Origin: Armatimonas rosea
GTDB taxonomy: Bacteria > Armatimonadota > Armatimonadia > Armatimonadales > Armatimonadaceae
Direction of reading: 5' to 3'
Length of the DNA stretch: 64,000 nt
Assembly: GCF_014202505.1 (NCBI RefSeq)
Contig: NZ_JACHGW010000006.1
Coordinates: 1-64,000 of the forward strand
A model generated the notes under the pieces. That model saw nothing but the letters and a program-made list of their open reading frames with translations, made no database searches and was not told the DNA's origin. This document shows, piece by piece, positions 23,741 to 31,865 of this stretch. Position 1 is the stretch's first letter. Each line of letters opens with the position of its first letter. The translations under genes were made by a program, and so were the position numbers.

Positions 23741-24741
23741 AAAAACCACTCAGATGCCAGGGCTGCGGGGCGGTGTGCACGGAGGCGCTCGGTGCGGGCA
23801 AAGTCTTGGAGCTGGCACCGACGCTCGACACTGGTCTCACGAACTCGGCGGACGGTCTCCCGGAGCTGTTCGGGCGTGACGGTTGTCGCATCGAGGAGGG
23901 CATCGTCTTGGCCCGCCGCCCGCGCCAGTGCCACGACCTTGGGGTCGTAGGAGAGGGCCACAAACGGAGTTGCGCACCGGGCGGCAAAGATCAGCGCGTG
24001 GAGCCGCATCGCCACACAGAGCTCGGCCACCGCGACCTGGCCCAGGACATCCTCCACCCGCGCTCCGGCCTGCTGCCAGTTGTAGCACGGGAGCTCCCCC
24101 TGTGCCTCGAGGTCGTCGGGGAGGTGCATCGGGAGCGCGGTCGCGCCCGGGAGCGCATGGGCGAGCGTCGCGGGTGAGACACCCGGCCAGCGCCGGAGCG
24201 CAACCAGGACGCCTTGGGGCTGGCTTGCGGGAGCAGGGGTGAGAGCGAATGCGGGGTCGGCCACTACTTCTATAGATCGCTTTACGCCCAACTCCTTCAA
24301 AAGTGCCGCACTTTTCTCATCGCGCACCGTGAGGGCATCGGCCTGGTTGCCGATCAGCCGCACCAGGGTTCGCGAACTTGGGCTCTGCAGAGGCCCGACA
24401 CCCTGACCCCACCAGAGCACCCGCTTTGCCTTCCGCCGGGCGAGCGCCGCCATCAGGGCGTACCAGAGCACCGAGCGCGCGCTGGTCGCATCCTGGAGCA
24501 AGCTCCCGCCACCAAAGACAAAGAGATCTGTCCCCTGAAGAGCCGCAAGGGCGTCTCTCCAGCGCCAGCGGTTGGCAGTCTGAACACCCGGATGGAGGGT
24601 CTGGGTTGCCGTGGCATCGTTGGTGAGCACCAGGAGCTCGGCCTTGGGAAAGGTCTCCCCGAGCGCCGTCCGAATCCCCGCGAGAACTGCCTCGTCGCCC
24701 AGATTGCCAAAGCCGTAGTAGCCGAGGGCCGCGATCTTCAT
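23737..24741 (-). CDS. csaB: Polysaccharide pyruvyl transferase CsaB
   Basis: CsaB adds ketal-pyruvate from PEP to a cell-wall-linked polysaccharide, the ligand for SLH-domain surface proteins. The 334-residue protein has [17 protein letters not shown] at residues 8-24, [16 protein letters not shown] near 92, [12 protein letters not shown] near 130 and [16 protein letters not shown] near 158. C-terminally [27 protein letters not shown] is the family's conserved MRLHALIFA block. It overlaps both the DUF5693-like gene and the barrel-protein gene by 4 bp, making a coupled three-gene unit. Confidence 0.93.
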   Translation of the reverse strand: MKIAALGYYGFGNLGDEAVLAGIRTALGETFPKAELLVLTNDATATQTLHPGVQTANRWRWRDALAALQGTDLFVFGGGSLLQDATSARSVLWYALMAALARRKAKRVLWWGQGVGPLQSPSSRTLVRLIGNQADALTVRDEKSAALLKELGVKRSIEVVADPAFALTPAPASQPQGVLVALRRWPGVSPATLAHALPGATALPMHLPDDLEAQGELPCYNWQQAGARVEDVLGQVAVAELCVAMRLHALIFAARCATPFVALSYDPKVVALARAAGQDDALLDATTVTPEQLRETVRRVRETSVERRCQLQDFARTERLRAHRPAALASEWFL

Positions 24742-26678
24742 CGGCGCTTCCCGTAGCGCTCCACGAGGGCGATCAGGGCAAGCCCAATCAGAGCGCCGAG
24801 CAAGAGCCCCAGGATATCGCGGCGGACACTGACAAGCAGGGGGATATGGAGATGGCAGAAGGTGTTAAGGTAGTCCGTGACCGCGATCACCCCAAGGAGA
24901 AACACGGGGATGGCAAGCTTGCGCTCACCCCGACCCGCCAGATAGATTCCCAGCATCAGCGCGCCAAAGAGATTGGCCTTGAAGCGGGGACGCACCGGAA
25001 GGGTCATGTCCAGCAGATCACGGAACCGAAGCTCGAAGTCCGTCACCACCGCCGCGCCATCGTTGCCCGAGCGCAGCCAGAGCAGCGCCAGCACTACGAG
25101 GGCGAGCAGTGCCGCCGCGACCTGCCAGAGCCGAATGGGATCGTCGGCGAGGGCGATTCCCTGCCGCACCCGAAGCTTGAGCTTCTCCCAGAGTGCCAGC
25201 GGACTGGGGGCGTGGAGGTCGAGGGCCCAGTAGAGAGTCGCCAGGAGGAGGGGAGCGTAGAGCGCGAGCTTGATCCCCACGAAGGCATCGGCCTTGATCA
25301 GAAAGACCTGCTCTGCCAGGAGCCCCACAACTGCCGTGAGGCCCAAAGTGACGATCCCCACGACCCGTGCCAGCCGCCGCAGCACCGTGGGGAGGGGCTT
25401 GTCGGTGGGGTCAAAGGGCAAGAACAGCTCGGGCTGGACCACGGCGAGCGCGGCAAAGATCACCGCAGCGGCCAAGGCTCCTAGCTTGGGGGTGACAAAA
25501 CAGCCCGCGACCAGCCCGAGCGCCACCACGCCCAGCCCGACCCCCACCAGGCCCCGTCCATTGCTCAGGGTTCCCGCGAAGGCATCGGTCAGGAGGAGGA
25601 AAGCGGCGGCAACTCCAAGCCCGATCAGGGCGCGGACCACGCGCGGCACGGCGAACTTGGGATAGGTCTGGCTGACAGGCTCATTGGCGCGCGCGGGTTG
25701 GATCGTGAGCCCCCCGCGCTCCAGCGCCCGTGCGATCTTACCGACATACTCCAGGTTGGCGTCTAGGGGGTTGGGCTTGTCGAGAAAGAGCCGGATGTAG
25801 AGCAGGCGCATGTTGCGTTCACGGGCGGCGAGGGAGAAGCGCTGGACATTGTCCTCGGGGGTGGCGGTCGCCATCTCCGTGCCGAGGACCGTATGGACCC
25901 GGATCACGTGCGAGGCAGCGAGCTTTTGGAGGACCGCATCGCCCTTCATTTTGGAGAACTCGACCGTTCCAAAGCGAAGTCCCGTTTTTTCCAGGGCGTC
26001 CCGGGTGGCTTCCAGCTTCTTGTCATAGCCCAGGACATCATCGCCGGAGAAGATGACGGTGTGGACGCCCTGTTGCTTTAGCTGGTCCAGGGTCCAGCCA
26101 ATGCCGGCATCGGGGATGTTGGGGGAGTTGCCCACACGCCCGACAACCCCCAGGTGTGCGGCGCGCGCAATCGAGACAAGGTCGGGGTCCAGCCCGACCC
26201 CAAGGCTCTTCACGAGGCTAAAGGGATGGTGGAGCTGCAGGCCGATATCCTGCGCCTTGAGCTTTTCGTAGTCGGGGGGGAAGCTTAGCTCCGCGTTGGG
26301 GTTGCCGGGATCGGGCCGCAGGTGGGTGCGGTGCAAGAGCGCGGCGGCGATGCGCCCAAAGTTTCCCTGGTGGGCCATGAGGTAGGTGAAGCCCCGTAGC
26401 GCCGAGGGGACGATCTCCACCCGCCGCGACTCCTCAAGGGAGCCGAGCGTGTCTTCCGTGATCGCGACCGACTGAATGCCCTGCTGCTTGAACTTCTGCA
26501 GGACAACCGGTAGCGGCTTACCTTCGGCGAGGGCTAGCTTCTGGAGCTCGGTCATGTCCAGGGTCAGCTCGACCCGGCGGTTCTTTTGCTCGACCCGAAA
26601 GCGCTCGACTGCTCCGTAGAGCCCGGCCAACATCCCGATCCCAATCATTACCCAGAGCGCTACGCGCAAGTTTTGCAT
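24738..26678 (-). CDS. DUF5693-like polytopic membrane protein
   Basis: I start at ATG 26678 (646 residues) because the translation then opens with a membrane helix ([20 protein letters not shown]) and avoids overlapping the upstream gene. A soluble extracytoplasmic part of about 300 residues follows ([56 protein letters not shown]). It reads like the DUF5693 proteins encoded beside csaB in Firmicutes. The C-terminal half has about eight to nine hydrophobic helices. The function is unknown but is probably tied to pyruvylated surface polysaccharide. Confidence 0.8.
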   Translation of the reverse strand: MQNLRVALWVMIGIGMLAGLYGAVERFRVEQKNRRVELTLDMTELQKLALAEGKPLPVVLQKFKQQGIQSVAITEDTLGSLEESRRVEIVPSALRGFTYLMAHQGNFGRIAAALLHRTHLRPDPGNPNAELSFPPDYEKLKAQDIGLQLHHPFSLVKSLGVGLDPDLVSIARAAHLGVVGRVGNSPNIPDAGIGWTLDQLKQQGVHTVIFSGDDVLGYDKKLEATRDALEKTGLRFGTVEFSKMKGDAVLQKLAASHVIRVHTVLGTEMATATPEDNVQRFSLAARERNMRLLYIRLFLDKPNPLDANLEYVGKIARALERGGLTIQPARANEPVSQTYPKFAVPRVVRALIGLGVAAAFLLLTDAFAGTLSNGRGLVGVGLGVVALGLVAGCFVTPKLGALAAAVIFAALAVVQPELFLPFDPTDKPLPTVLRRLARVVGIVTLGLTAVVGLLAEQVFLIKADAFVGIKLALYAPLLLATLYWALDLHAPSPLALWEKLKLRVRQGIALADDPIRLWQVAAALLALVVLALLWLRSGNDGAAVVTDFELRFRDLLDMTLPVRPRFKANLFGALMLGIYLAGRGERKLAIPVFLLGVIAVTDYLNTFCHLHIPLLVSVRRDILGLLLGALIGLALIALVERYGKRR

Positions 26679-26697
26679 TCTACTAATGGTGCCATCC

Positions 26698-28323
26698 TCA
26701 AGATTTCTGTCGCAAGTACGCACGAGCCGCGAGCTCGCGTTCCACGTCCAGGGTCAAGAGCCGCAGGACAGTCGCGATATTTTCGGGTATTCCGCCGCTT
26801 TGTGCCACCCCTTCCACAGAGAGTGCGGGGCCGAGCCGTGGGATTTCTTTCCCGAGCTGCACCAAGAGCGCGGTGCGTAGGCTCGCCTCTCCGGTGGACT
26901 GGGCGGCGTCTGGGGGGCGTCCAAGGCGGCGTGCCGCTAGCTCCTGCCAGACTCCGCGTGCCTCTGTGTTGTCTTGTGGGACAAGGGCGGTGAGGCGGCG
27001 CTGGTAGCGGCGGATACGGGCGAGAGACAGAAAGCGCCAGGCAATCCCCGCTGCCTTGTCCGCACGGGAGAGCTCGCTCTCGGCGTAGCGTACCAGTCCC
27101 TCAATCGCGCCGATTCGGGTCCACTGTGCGCCGCTGCTCAAGTGGTAGAAGCGCCCCAGCTGGAGATCGGCGAGGGCGGTGAGGGCGGCCTGGCTGGCGC
27201 GCTGTAGGGGAGCCGGGACGCCCTCGAGCCGCCGTAGCGCCTCCTTGACCTCTGCCCGCCCGAGCTCACACTCGCGGGGATCGCCGTGGCTGCCAGTCGC
27301 GAGGTCGTCCCAGACCGGTGCCGCTACCCGCAGGCTACGGACCGTGCGGGCGTAGGTGTCCTGGATGCGAAACTGCACCAGGTACGCATGGGTTGCCAGC
27401 GCCAGAAAGCGGATGTCCTGGCTTGGGGCGGTGAGCAGGAGAAGCTGCTGGAGGGTACTGGCGGTCACGAGCGGCTTGTAGGTCTTGAGGAGCCCCTTGA
27501 GAAGTGCGCTCTGGGAGCGCTCCAGCGCCAATCGCTGGTCGCGCAGGCCCTCGGGGATCTGGGGGGCGCTCAGGGTCGGCAGTGCGAGGGGGTCTCGACC
27601 CAGCCGCGCGAGCTCCGCTACCCCCACAAACCCCCGCTGGGCAAAGCCTGCGGCGAGTGTCGCACGGCTATCGGGGCTCGTGTCTTGTAGCAAGGCAAGC
27701 GCGCGCCCGGCCTGAGCGCGCTTGGCTCCGGGCGGGTGGGTGGCAAAGTACTCCTCCCAGCGTGCCATCGGGCCACTGGCCATGGTCTCGATAAAGCGCA
27801 AAAGCCCCAGCGGCGCGTAGCCCGCCGCTGCTGCAAACCCCAGGCCGACGTGATCTGCCTGGTACTCATTGTCGCGGCTCTGGGCGAGGGCACGGAGCAG
27901 GTTGAGAATCGGCAGGCCCTGCTGGAGCAGCGCGCCCTTGGGCTTGAGCAGGCGCATCGCCAACGCAAAGAGCGCGTTTCCCTCGATCTGCTGCCACGCA
28001 TGGCGCTTGGCGACATGGGCGCTCTCGTGGGCCAACACCCCTGCCAGCTCGTCGTCGCTAGTGATCTCATCGAGGAGCCCTCGCGTCACCAAGACTTTAC
28101 TTCCGGGTAGGGTCAGCGCATTGGCGACATCGCTGCCCAGGATCAGAAACTCTGGCTTGCTATCGAGCCGGTCGGAGTGCGCCGTGACCTCGCCCCCGAT
28201 CCGCGTCACCCAGCCTGCAAGGAGGGGATCGTCGTCAACCCCCGATGCCCCAATGAGCGCATCGCTGGAGGCCCGGCCCAGAAGTTTTTCGAGCTCGTTG
28301 GCAAGGGTATCGGGTCTCTTCAC
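26698..28323 (-). CDS. M48-type metallopeptidase with extended C-terminus
   Basis: The 541-residue protein has the zinc motif in LAHESAHVAKRHAWQQIEGN at about residues 98-117 (HESAH) and the third-ligand region NEYQADHVGLGFAAAAGY near 155, in the order and spacing of M48 (HtpX/Ste24/BepA-like) proteases. There is no clear signal peptide and only weak hydrophobic stretches, so it may be cytoplasmic or peripheral. The remaining 300 residues look like TPR/helical repeats, as in BepA-type proteins. The GTG at 28323 starts it, 46 nt after GGTATAAT (28375-28370). It lies 19 bp upstream of the DUF5693-like gene. Confidence 0.85.
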   Translation of the reverse strand: MKRPDTLANELEKLLGRASSDALIGASGVDDDPLLAGWVTRIGGEVTAHSDRLDSKPEFLILGSDVANALTLPGSKVLVTRGLLDEITSDDELAGVLAHESAHVAKRHAWQQIEGNALFALAMRLLKPKGALLQQGLPILNLLRALAQSRDNEYQADHVGLGFAAAAGYAPLGLLRFIETMASGPMARWEEYFATHPPGAKRAQAGRALALLQDTSPDSRATLAAGFAQRGFVGVAELARLGRDPLALPTLSAPQIPEGLRDQRLALERSQSALLKGLLKTYKPLVTASTLQQLLLLTAPSQDIRFLALATHAYLVQFRIQDTYARTVRSLRVAAPVWDDLATGSHGDPRECELGRAEVKEALRRLEGVPAPLQRASQAALTALADLQLGRFYHLSSGAQWTRIGAIEGLVRYAESELSRADKAAGIAWRFLSLARIRRYQRRLTALVPQDNTEARGVWQELAARRLGRPPDAAQSTGEASLRTALLVQLGKEIPRLGPALSVEGVAQSGGIPENIATVLRLLTLDVERELAARAYLRQKS

Positions 28324-28444
28324 GTTGAATTCTCAGTCTCTCAGAAAAACGGGCTCGCTTTCCGGGGGCATTATACCGCTGCCAGGGCTCCAGGTCGTTG
28401 TGGACCCAATCGCTTTTCGAGCGACAGAAGGGAGGTCTTGACGG

Positions 28445-28516
28445 AGAGCGGGCCGGACTCGAACCGACATCCTTTGCCTTGGCAGGGCAATGTTCTTCCG
28501 CTTGAACTACCGCTTT
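28445..28516 (-). tRNA. tRNA-Gly(GCC), with an unusual acceptor stem
   Basis: On the minus strand a full cloverleaf can be drawn. The D-stem is GTTC/GAAC, the anticodon stem TTGCC/GGCAA with loop CTGCCAA (anticodon GCC, Gly), the variable loop AGGAT, and the T-arm GTCGG-TTCGAGT-CCGGC. The 7-bp acceptor AAAGCGG/CCGCTCT has an A-C mismatch at pair 2-71 and an A1-T72 pair, and C occupies position 73; bacterial tRNA-Gly normally has G1-C72, C2-G71 and U73. CCA is not encoded. The 5' end overlaps the last codons of the HEAT-like gene. It may be functional, divergent or a pseudo-tRNA. Confidence 0.7.
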
Positions 28517-29463
28517 CCAGGGTAAGTATACCGCCGCAGGGCTTCTAGCTCATCGAGAGCGTGCTGGCGAACTTCAAACGAGAGCGTAGAATCGTAGGCG
28601 ACTTGGCTAAGTCGTTCCTTTCTACCAGGCGTCTCAAGCTGTGCTCTTCTCGACTCGCGCCAGTAGGCACTCCAAGAGTCCGAGTGGCTCGGCGAGAGCC
28701 TAAGGCTTTCGTTTCTACGCTTGCGCTCCATACGAAGCTGCTTTTGAACCTTGCGAGCGGTGGGTGTGCTGAGAGATTCCAGGGCATCCCACCCCTGCGG
28801 CGTCCGAATCTCCCCAAGTAGCTCAACGAGTACCGTTTTATTTTTTCCTGTTGCGCGAGCAATGCCGTCAAGGACGAAGGGAATTGCCTCATTTTGAAAG
28901 GTGGCGATGCAGCGGATAACCTGCCCACAGGTGGTCTCGTAGAGATTGGGAGTGCTTGCAAGCCAGGTGACCAGGCTTGGGAGCGCGGGAGAAAACCGTG
29001 CGCGGGCAATCGCCTGGAGGAGGACGGTGCGGTCCTCAGGAAAGAACAGATGAAGGTCTCCTGACCAGGAATCGGGATTGCGACGGAGTTGCTCAGGGAG
29101 GTAGTGCCCCAGCCTAAAGTGGGGGTCCAAGAGCGAGCGGTGCTTTCGCATGAGGATGCGTGCGCTACGGCGCACACGCGGCCAGTCGTCGTGAAGGGCA
29201 CGGGTGAGAACTGTCTCTGCATCCGCTGGAAAACCGCCTACAAGTGCCTGGAGCGCCGCAATCCTACCAGGAGGATCCTCCTTTAGGGTGTCGTAGGCAA
29301 GCAGAAGGAGCTCATGACCAAAGTCGCCAAACAGCGCCAATCGTCCCGCCGCGAGCATGCGTAGTGCGGTTTCTTCGTAGGGATCAAACAAGGCATTACA
29401 GTAGGCATCCAAGTTGTCTTGGGCCAAGAGCTCGTGTCGTGCCTGGTTGAGAGAGGGGCTCAC
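28507..29463 (-). CDS. HEAT-like helical-repeat protein
   Basis: The 318-residue protein is almost all helix, with HEAT-like units such as ETALRMLAAGRLALFGDFGH, RIAALQALVGGFPADAETVL and DWPRVRRSARILMRKH; no other domain is seen. It is probably a cytoplasmic scaffold or binding protein of unknown partner. The start is GTG 29463, 6 nt after GGTAGAAT. The last codons (YTYPGKR, TAG) lie inside the tRNA-Gly gene, and the TATACT that probably drives the tRNA lies in codons just before. Confidence 0.7.
   Translation of the reverse strand: MSPSLNQARHELLAQDNLDAYCNALFDPYEETALRMLAAGRLALFGDFGHELLLLAYDTLKEDPPGRIAALQALVGGFPADAETVLTRALHDDWPRVRRSARILMRKHRSLLDPHFRLGHYLPEQLRRNPDSWSGDLHLFFPEDRTVLLQAIARARFSPALPSLVTWLASTPNLYETTCGQVIRCIATFQNEAIPFVLDGIARATGKNKTVLVELLGEIRTPQGWDALESLSTPTARKVQKQLRMERKRRNESLRLSPSHSDSWSAYWRESRRAQLETPGRKERLSQVAYDSTLSFEVRQHALDELEALRRYTYPGKR
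28525..28530 (-). promoter_or_regulatory. -10 box (TATACT) for the tRNA-Gly, inside a CDS
   Basis: GGTATACT on the minus strand lies 8 nt before the first tRNA base and is embedded in the coding sequence of the HEAT-like gene. It allows the tRNA to be transcribed separately from the protein gene. Confidence 0.45.
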
Positions 29464-29469
29464 GAGACT

Positions 29470-29486
29470 ATTCTACCGGGTACACT
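29470..29486. promoter_or_regulatory. Symmetric divergent promoter pair
   Basis: The sequence ATTCTACCGGGTACACT holds GGTAGAAT on the minus strand (box 29475-29470) and GGTACACT on the plus strand (box 29481-29486), back to back. Each is exactly 6 nt from its start codon (GTG 29463 and ATG 29493). Both mRNAs would be leaderless, and two RNA polymerases could not bind at once. Confidence 0.6.
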
Positions 29487-29492
29487 CTCCGT

Positions 29493-30116
29493 ATGTCCCA
29501 CCGTGCCTTTGACCCGTCGGCGATGGCGATCCCGGATGCCTACAAGCTCCTCAATGTCTGTGTCTCGCCGCGCCCGATTGCCTTTGTCTCGACCCTCTCG
29601 CCCGAGGGCAAGCCAAATCTCGCGCCGTTCTCGTACTTCATGGCGGGTGGGGCCAATCCGCCTTCGGTGACCATCTCGCCGCTGAACAACCGCCACGGGG
29701 AGCCCAAGGACACGCTCGTCAATATCGAGGCGACCGGGGAGTACACGATCTCGATCGTGACCTACGGGATTCGCGAGAAGATGAACCAGGCGTCGTTGGA
29801 GTACCCCTACGGCGTGAGTGAGTGGGAAGAAGCGGGCTTTACCCCAGGCCCGACCGAGGTGGTCAAGCCTGCCCGCGTGCTCGAGTCGCCGCTGGCGATG
29901 GAGTGCAAGCTCTTTCAGGTAGTTAAGCACGGGCCAGGGCCGCTCTCCGCCAACTACATTATCGGGGAGGTGGTGCGGTACTGGATCGACGAAGCCTTAC
30001 TTGACGAAAATGGGGTGGTGGACCCGACTCAGGTGGACTATATCGCTCGAATGAGCGGTGACTGGTACACCCGCGCCACTCCCACGGCGATGTTTGAGCT
30101 AGCACGCCCGACCTGA
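29493..30116 (+). CDS. Flavin reductase-like FMN-binding protein
   Basis: The 207-residue protein belongs to the flavin-reductase-like split-barrel family. The N-terminal block MAIPDAYKLLNVCVSPRPIAFVSTLSPEGKPNLAPFSYF-type sequence (residues about 10-48) is the characteristic FMN-phosphate-binding region. It is followed by PKDTLVNIEATGEYTISIV and later AMECKLFQVV and NYIIGEVVRYWI. It probably binds FMN and reduces flavins or small substrates with NAD(P)H. Its last codons (MFELARPT) are duplicated at 31181, within the neighbouring propeller-gene array. Confidence 0.88.
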   Translation: MSHRAFDPSAMAIPDAYKLLNVCVSPRPIAFVSTLSPEGKPNLAPFSYFMAGGANPPSVTISPLNNRHGEPKDTLVNIEATGEYTISIVTYGIREKMNQASLEYPYGVSEWEEAGFTPGPTEVVKPARVLESPLAMECKLFQVVKHGPGPLSANYIIGEVVRYWIDEALLDENGVVDPTQVDYIARMSGDWYTRATPTAMFELARPT

Positions 30117-30137
30117 CTGCCGTAAAATGGGACATGC
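30089..30137 (+). repeat. 49-bp direct repeat, copy 1
   Basis: It covers the last eight codons of the flavin reductase gene, the TAAAAT promoter box (30123-30128) and the ATG of the first propeller gene. It matches 31181-31229 at 47 of 49 positions. The duplicated unit is therefore a gene end plus a ready-made promoter and start. Confidence 0.9.
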
Positions 30138-31138
30138 GCCCGACGACAACGCTGCTGCCCCGTCCTTTACGCCATCTGGTACGCGCCACGGCGCTGTGGA
30201 CGACTTTTCTCCTTCCCGTACTGGTGGTTGGGGGCGTGGTTGCCCGCCGTACCCCACGACAACCAGTGTCCGCTCCTGTCCTTTTCTGCCCGCTTCCGAG
30301 CGATGCTGATTTTGAGGGGGAGTTTTCCTTCTTTGGCTCGGAGCAAGTCGTCCTCACAGCCACGGACGCCGCTGTTCCGCGGCACGCACAAGGAAGTGGC
30401 GGGCTTGCTTTCAATACAAGAACCGGCAAAAGAGAGGCAATCGAGATCCGCCTTTCAAGCCCGATGCTGCTCATGGGGCGGCAGGAGTTTGCCCCGTTGG
30501 TACGTTCCTGGGACGACAAGGTCAGAGCCCGCTACATCGACAAGCCCGGCGTGGCTCGCTGGATGTTCGGGCATCCCGATCACCCCGACTCGCCCCCTGT
30601 CGCCCGAGAGGTGCCTGGTGTCCGACTCACCAAGGCGATTCTCTCTCCAAAAGGCCGCTATCTGGTCGGCTGGGGAGATGCCGGGGCGGACGGTAAACAG
30701 CTGGTGATCTGGGAACACGGTGTCCACCCGCCAAGGATACTGAAGGGGCTGGGAGGCAAGTCACTCAATGTCCTCCGCTTCTCCCCCGATGAGCGCTATC
30801 TTCTTATCTCGCATCGGGAAGCGGAGCTTAGCGGGGAGCTCGCCTGCCGGGAGCTGGCGACTGGAAAGCTGTGCTGGCTCGTGAGACTCCCCGCCACGGG
30901 AGGCAAGAACCTCCAAGTGGAGGATATGACGGTCTCGTGGGACAGCAAGTATGTCGCCACGGCTTTCGCGCAGGGACTGGCGATCCTCGACATTAAGACA
31001 GGGGCACCGCTGTGGCAGCAGCCGCGCCTGAATGGGTTCTATCCCCGTGCCATGCTCCAGTTCTCCCCCGATAGCCGCTTGCTGGGCGAGTCTCAGCAGG
31101 ATGGGGTCGCGCTCTGGGACTGGCAGAAAGGAAAGTAG
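30134..31138 (+). CDS. Membrane-anchored beta-propeller protein, paralogue 1
   Basis: The 334-residue protein has a basic N-terminus, one membrane helix (ATALWTTFLLPVLVVGGVVA, residues about 18-37) and an extracytoplasmic WD40/PQQ-like propeller. Degenerate blades end in phrases such as AILSPKGRYLVGWG, LRFSPDERYLLISH, VSWDSKYVATAFAQGLAILD and LQFSPDSRLLGESQ. The chain closes with GVALWDWQKGK, shared with paralogues 2 and 3. No enzyme motif is visible. It is the first gene of a five-paralogue array. TAAAAT lies 5 nt before the ATG. Function is unknown; surface binding or sensing is an inference. Confidence 0.75.
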   Translation: MRPTTTLLPRPLRHLVRATALWTTFLLPVLVVGGVVARRTPRQPVSAPVLFCPLPSDADFEGEFSFFGSEQVVLTATDAAVPRHAQGSGGLAFNTRTGKREAIEIRLSSPMLLMGRQEFAPLVRSWDDKVRARYIDKPGVARWMFGHPDHPDSPPVAREVPGVRLTKAILSPKGRYLVGWGDAGADGKQLVIWEHGVHPPRILKGLGGKSLNVLRFSPDERYLLISHREAELSGELACRELATGKLCWLVRLPATGGKNLQVEDMTVSWDSKYVATAFAQGLAILDIKTGAPLWQQPRLNGFYPRAMLQFSPDSRLLGESQQDGVALWDWQKGK

Positions 31139-31139
31139 G

Positions 31140-31208
31140 ATGCACACTCGCTCTCTCACCCCACGACAGCGCCGGGCAATGATGTTTGAGCTAGCGCGCC
31201 CGACCTGA
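31140..31208 (+). pseudogene. Truncated sixth propeller gene (start only)
   Basis: ATG 31140 opens MHTRSLTPRQRRA, which resembles the start of paralogue 3 (MHALTLTRRQQGA) and follows paralogue 1 directly, as paralogue 3 follows paralogue 2. After 13 codons the frame runs into a copy of the flavin reductase gene end (MMFELARPT, stop at 31206-31208). It is a remnant interrupted by the 49-bp duplication. Confidence 0.75.
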
Positions 31209-31229
31209 CTGCCGTAAAATGGAACATGC
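31181..31229 (+). repeat. 49-bp direct repeat, copy 2
   Basis: It is the second copy of 30089-30137, with 2 mismatches. It holds the flavin reductase tail, TAAAAT (31215-31220) and the ATG of paralogue 2. It supplies paralogue 2 with its own promoter 5 nt from the start codon. Confidence 0.9.
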
Positions 31230-31864
31230 AGCCAAGTCTAAGTAGACGTCACAGTAGGGTAGTCGGGCTCTCGATAGGCTTTCTGGTTCCCTTGGTTGCG
31301 ATTGGGTTGTACCAAGGAAACCGGCCTCCCGTGGGCTCGCGTGCCACTCAAAAACTCTTTCCCCGCGATCCTATCCCACAGGCGTATTTCGAGCTCCCCG
31401 ACGGCGCAGACGGTACGTTTGTTTTTACGCGCATGGACACGATTGTCGCTGGTCTCACCAAGCGTCACCCTGACGGTGTTGAGCATGTCTATCCGGAGTT
31501 TCTTCTCTTAAATGGTAAGTTGCAGCGGTATAACTCGGAAGTCGCTCCGCTGTATCCCGCTGTGATCGAGAAAAATAAGGAGCTGATGACAAAAATTCCC
31601 GTTCCTGAAAATATTGCCTCGCTCTTACCTGCTGGAGCGACACGTGAGTGCCTGGCGCTATCTTGGGATAAGGTCTATGTCGCAATGGGCTATACAGATG
31701 GTATCGTCATCTGGGAGAGCGCGACCGGGAAGTTGCGGAGGCAAATCAAGCGCCACAATGGCTTCCCGCAGTACTCCTATCTGCAGTTCTCCTCCGATGG
31801 TCAGCTCCTCGGGGATGCCTATGTCGATGGGATTGCCCTCTGGGACTGGCAGAAAGGGACATAG
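31226..31864 (+). CDS. Membrane-anchored propeller-related protein, paralogue 2 (short)
   Basis: The 212-residue protein has a membrane helix (VVGLSIGFLVPLVAIGLYQG, residues about 12-31) and a shortened extracytoplasmic part. The last two blades are clear: CLALSWDKVYVAMGYTDGIVIWESATGKL and LQFSSDGQLLGDAYVDGIALWDWQKGT, in which GIALWDWQKGT matches the ends of paralogues 1 and 3. About 120 residues are missing relative to those, so it may be an internally deleted copy. It starts from the duplicated promoter. The DNA is somewhat more AT-rich than its neighbours. Confidence 0.7.
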   Translation: MQPSLSRRHSRVVGLSIGFLVPLVAIGLYQGNRPPVGSRATQKLFPRDPIPQAYFELPDGADGTFVFTRMDTIVAGLTKRHPDGVEHVYPEFLLLNGKLQRYNSEVAPLYPAVIEKNKELMTKIPVPENIASLLPAGATRECLALSWDKVYVAMGYTDGIVIWESATGKLRRQIKRHNGFPQYSYLQFSSDGQLLGDAYVDGIALWDWQKGT

Positions 31865-31865
31865 A

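Noticed and set aside
22244-23950. 568-codon plus-strand frame opposite the barrel-like protein
   Set aside because: Its composition is a complement artefact; signal peptide and barrel strands are on the minus strand.
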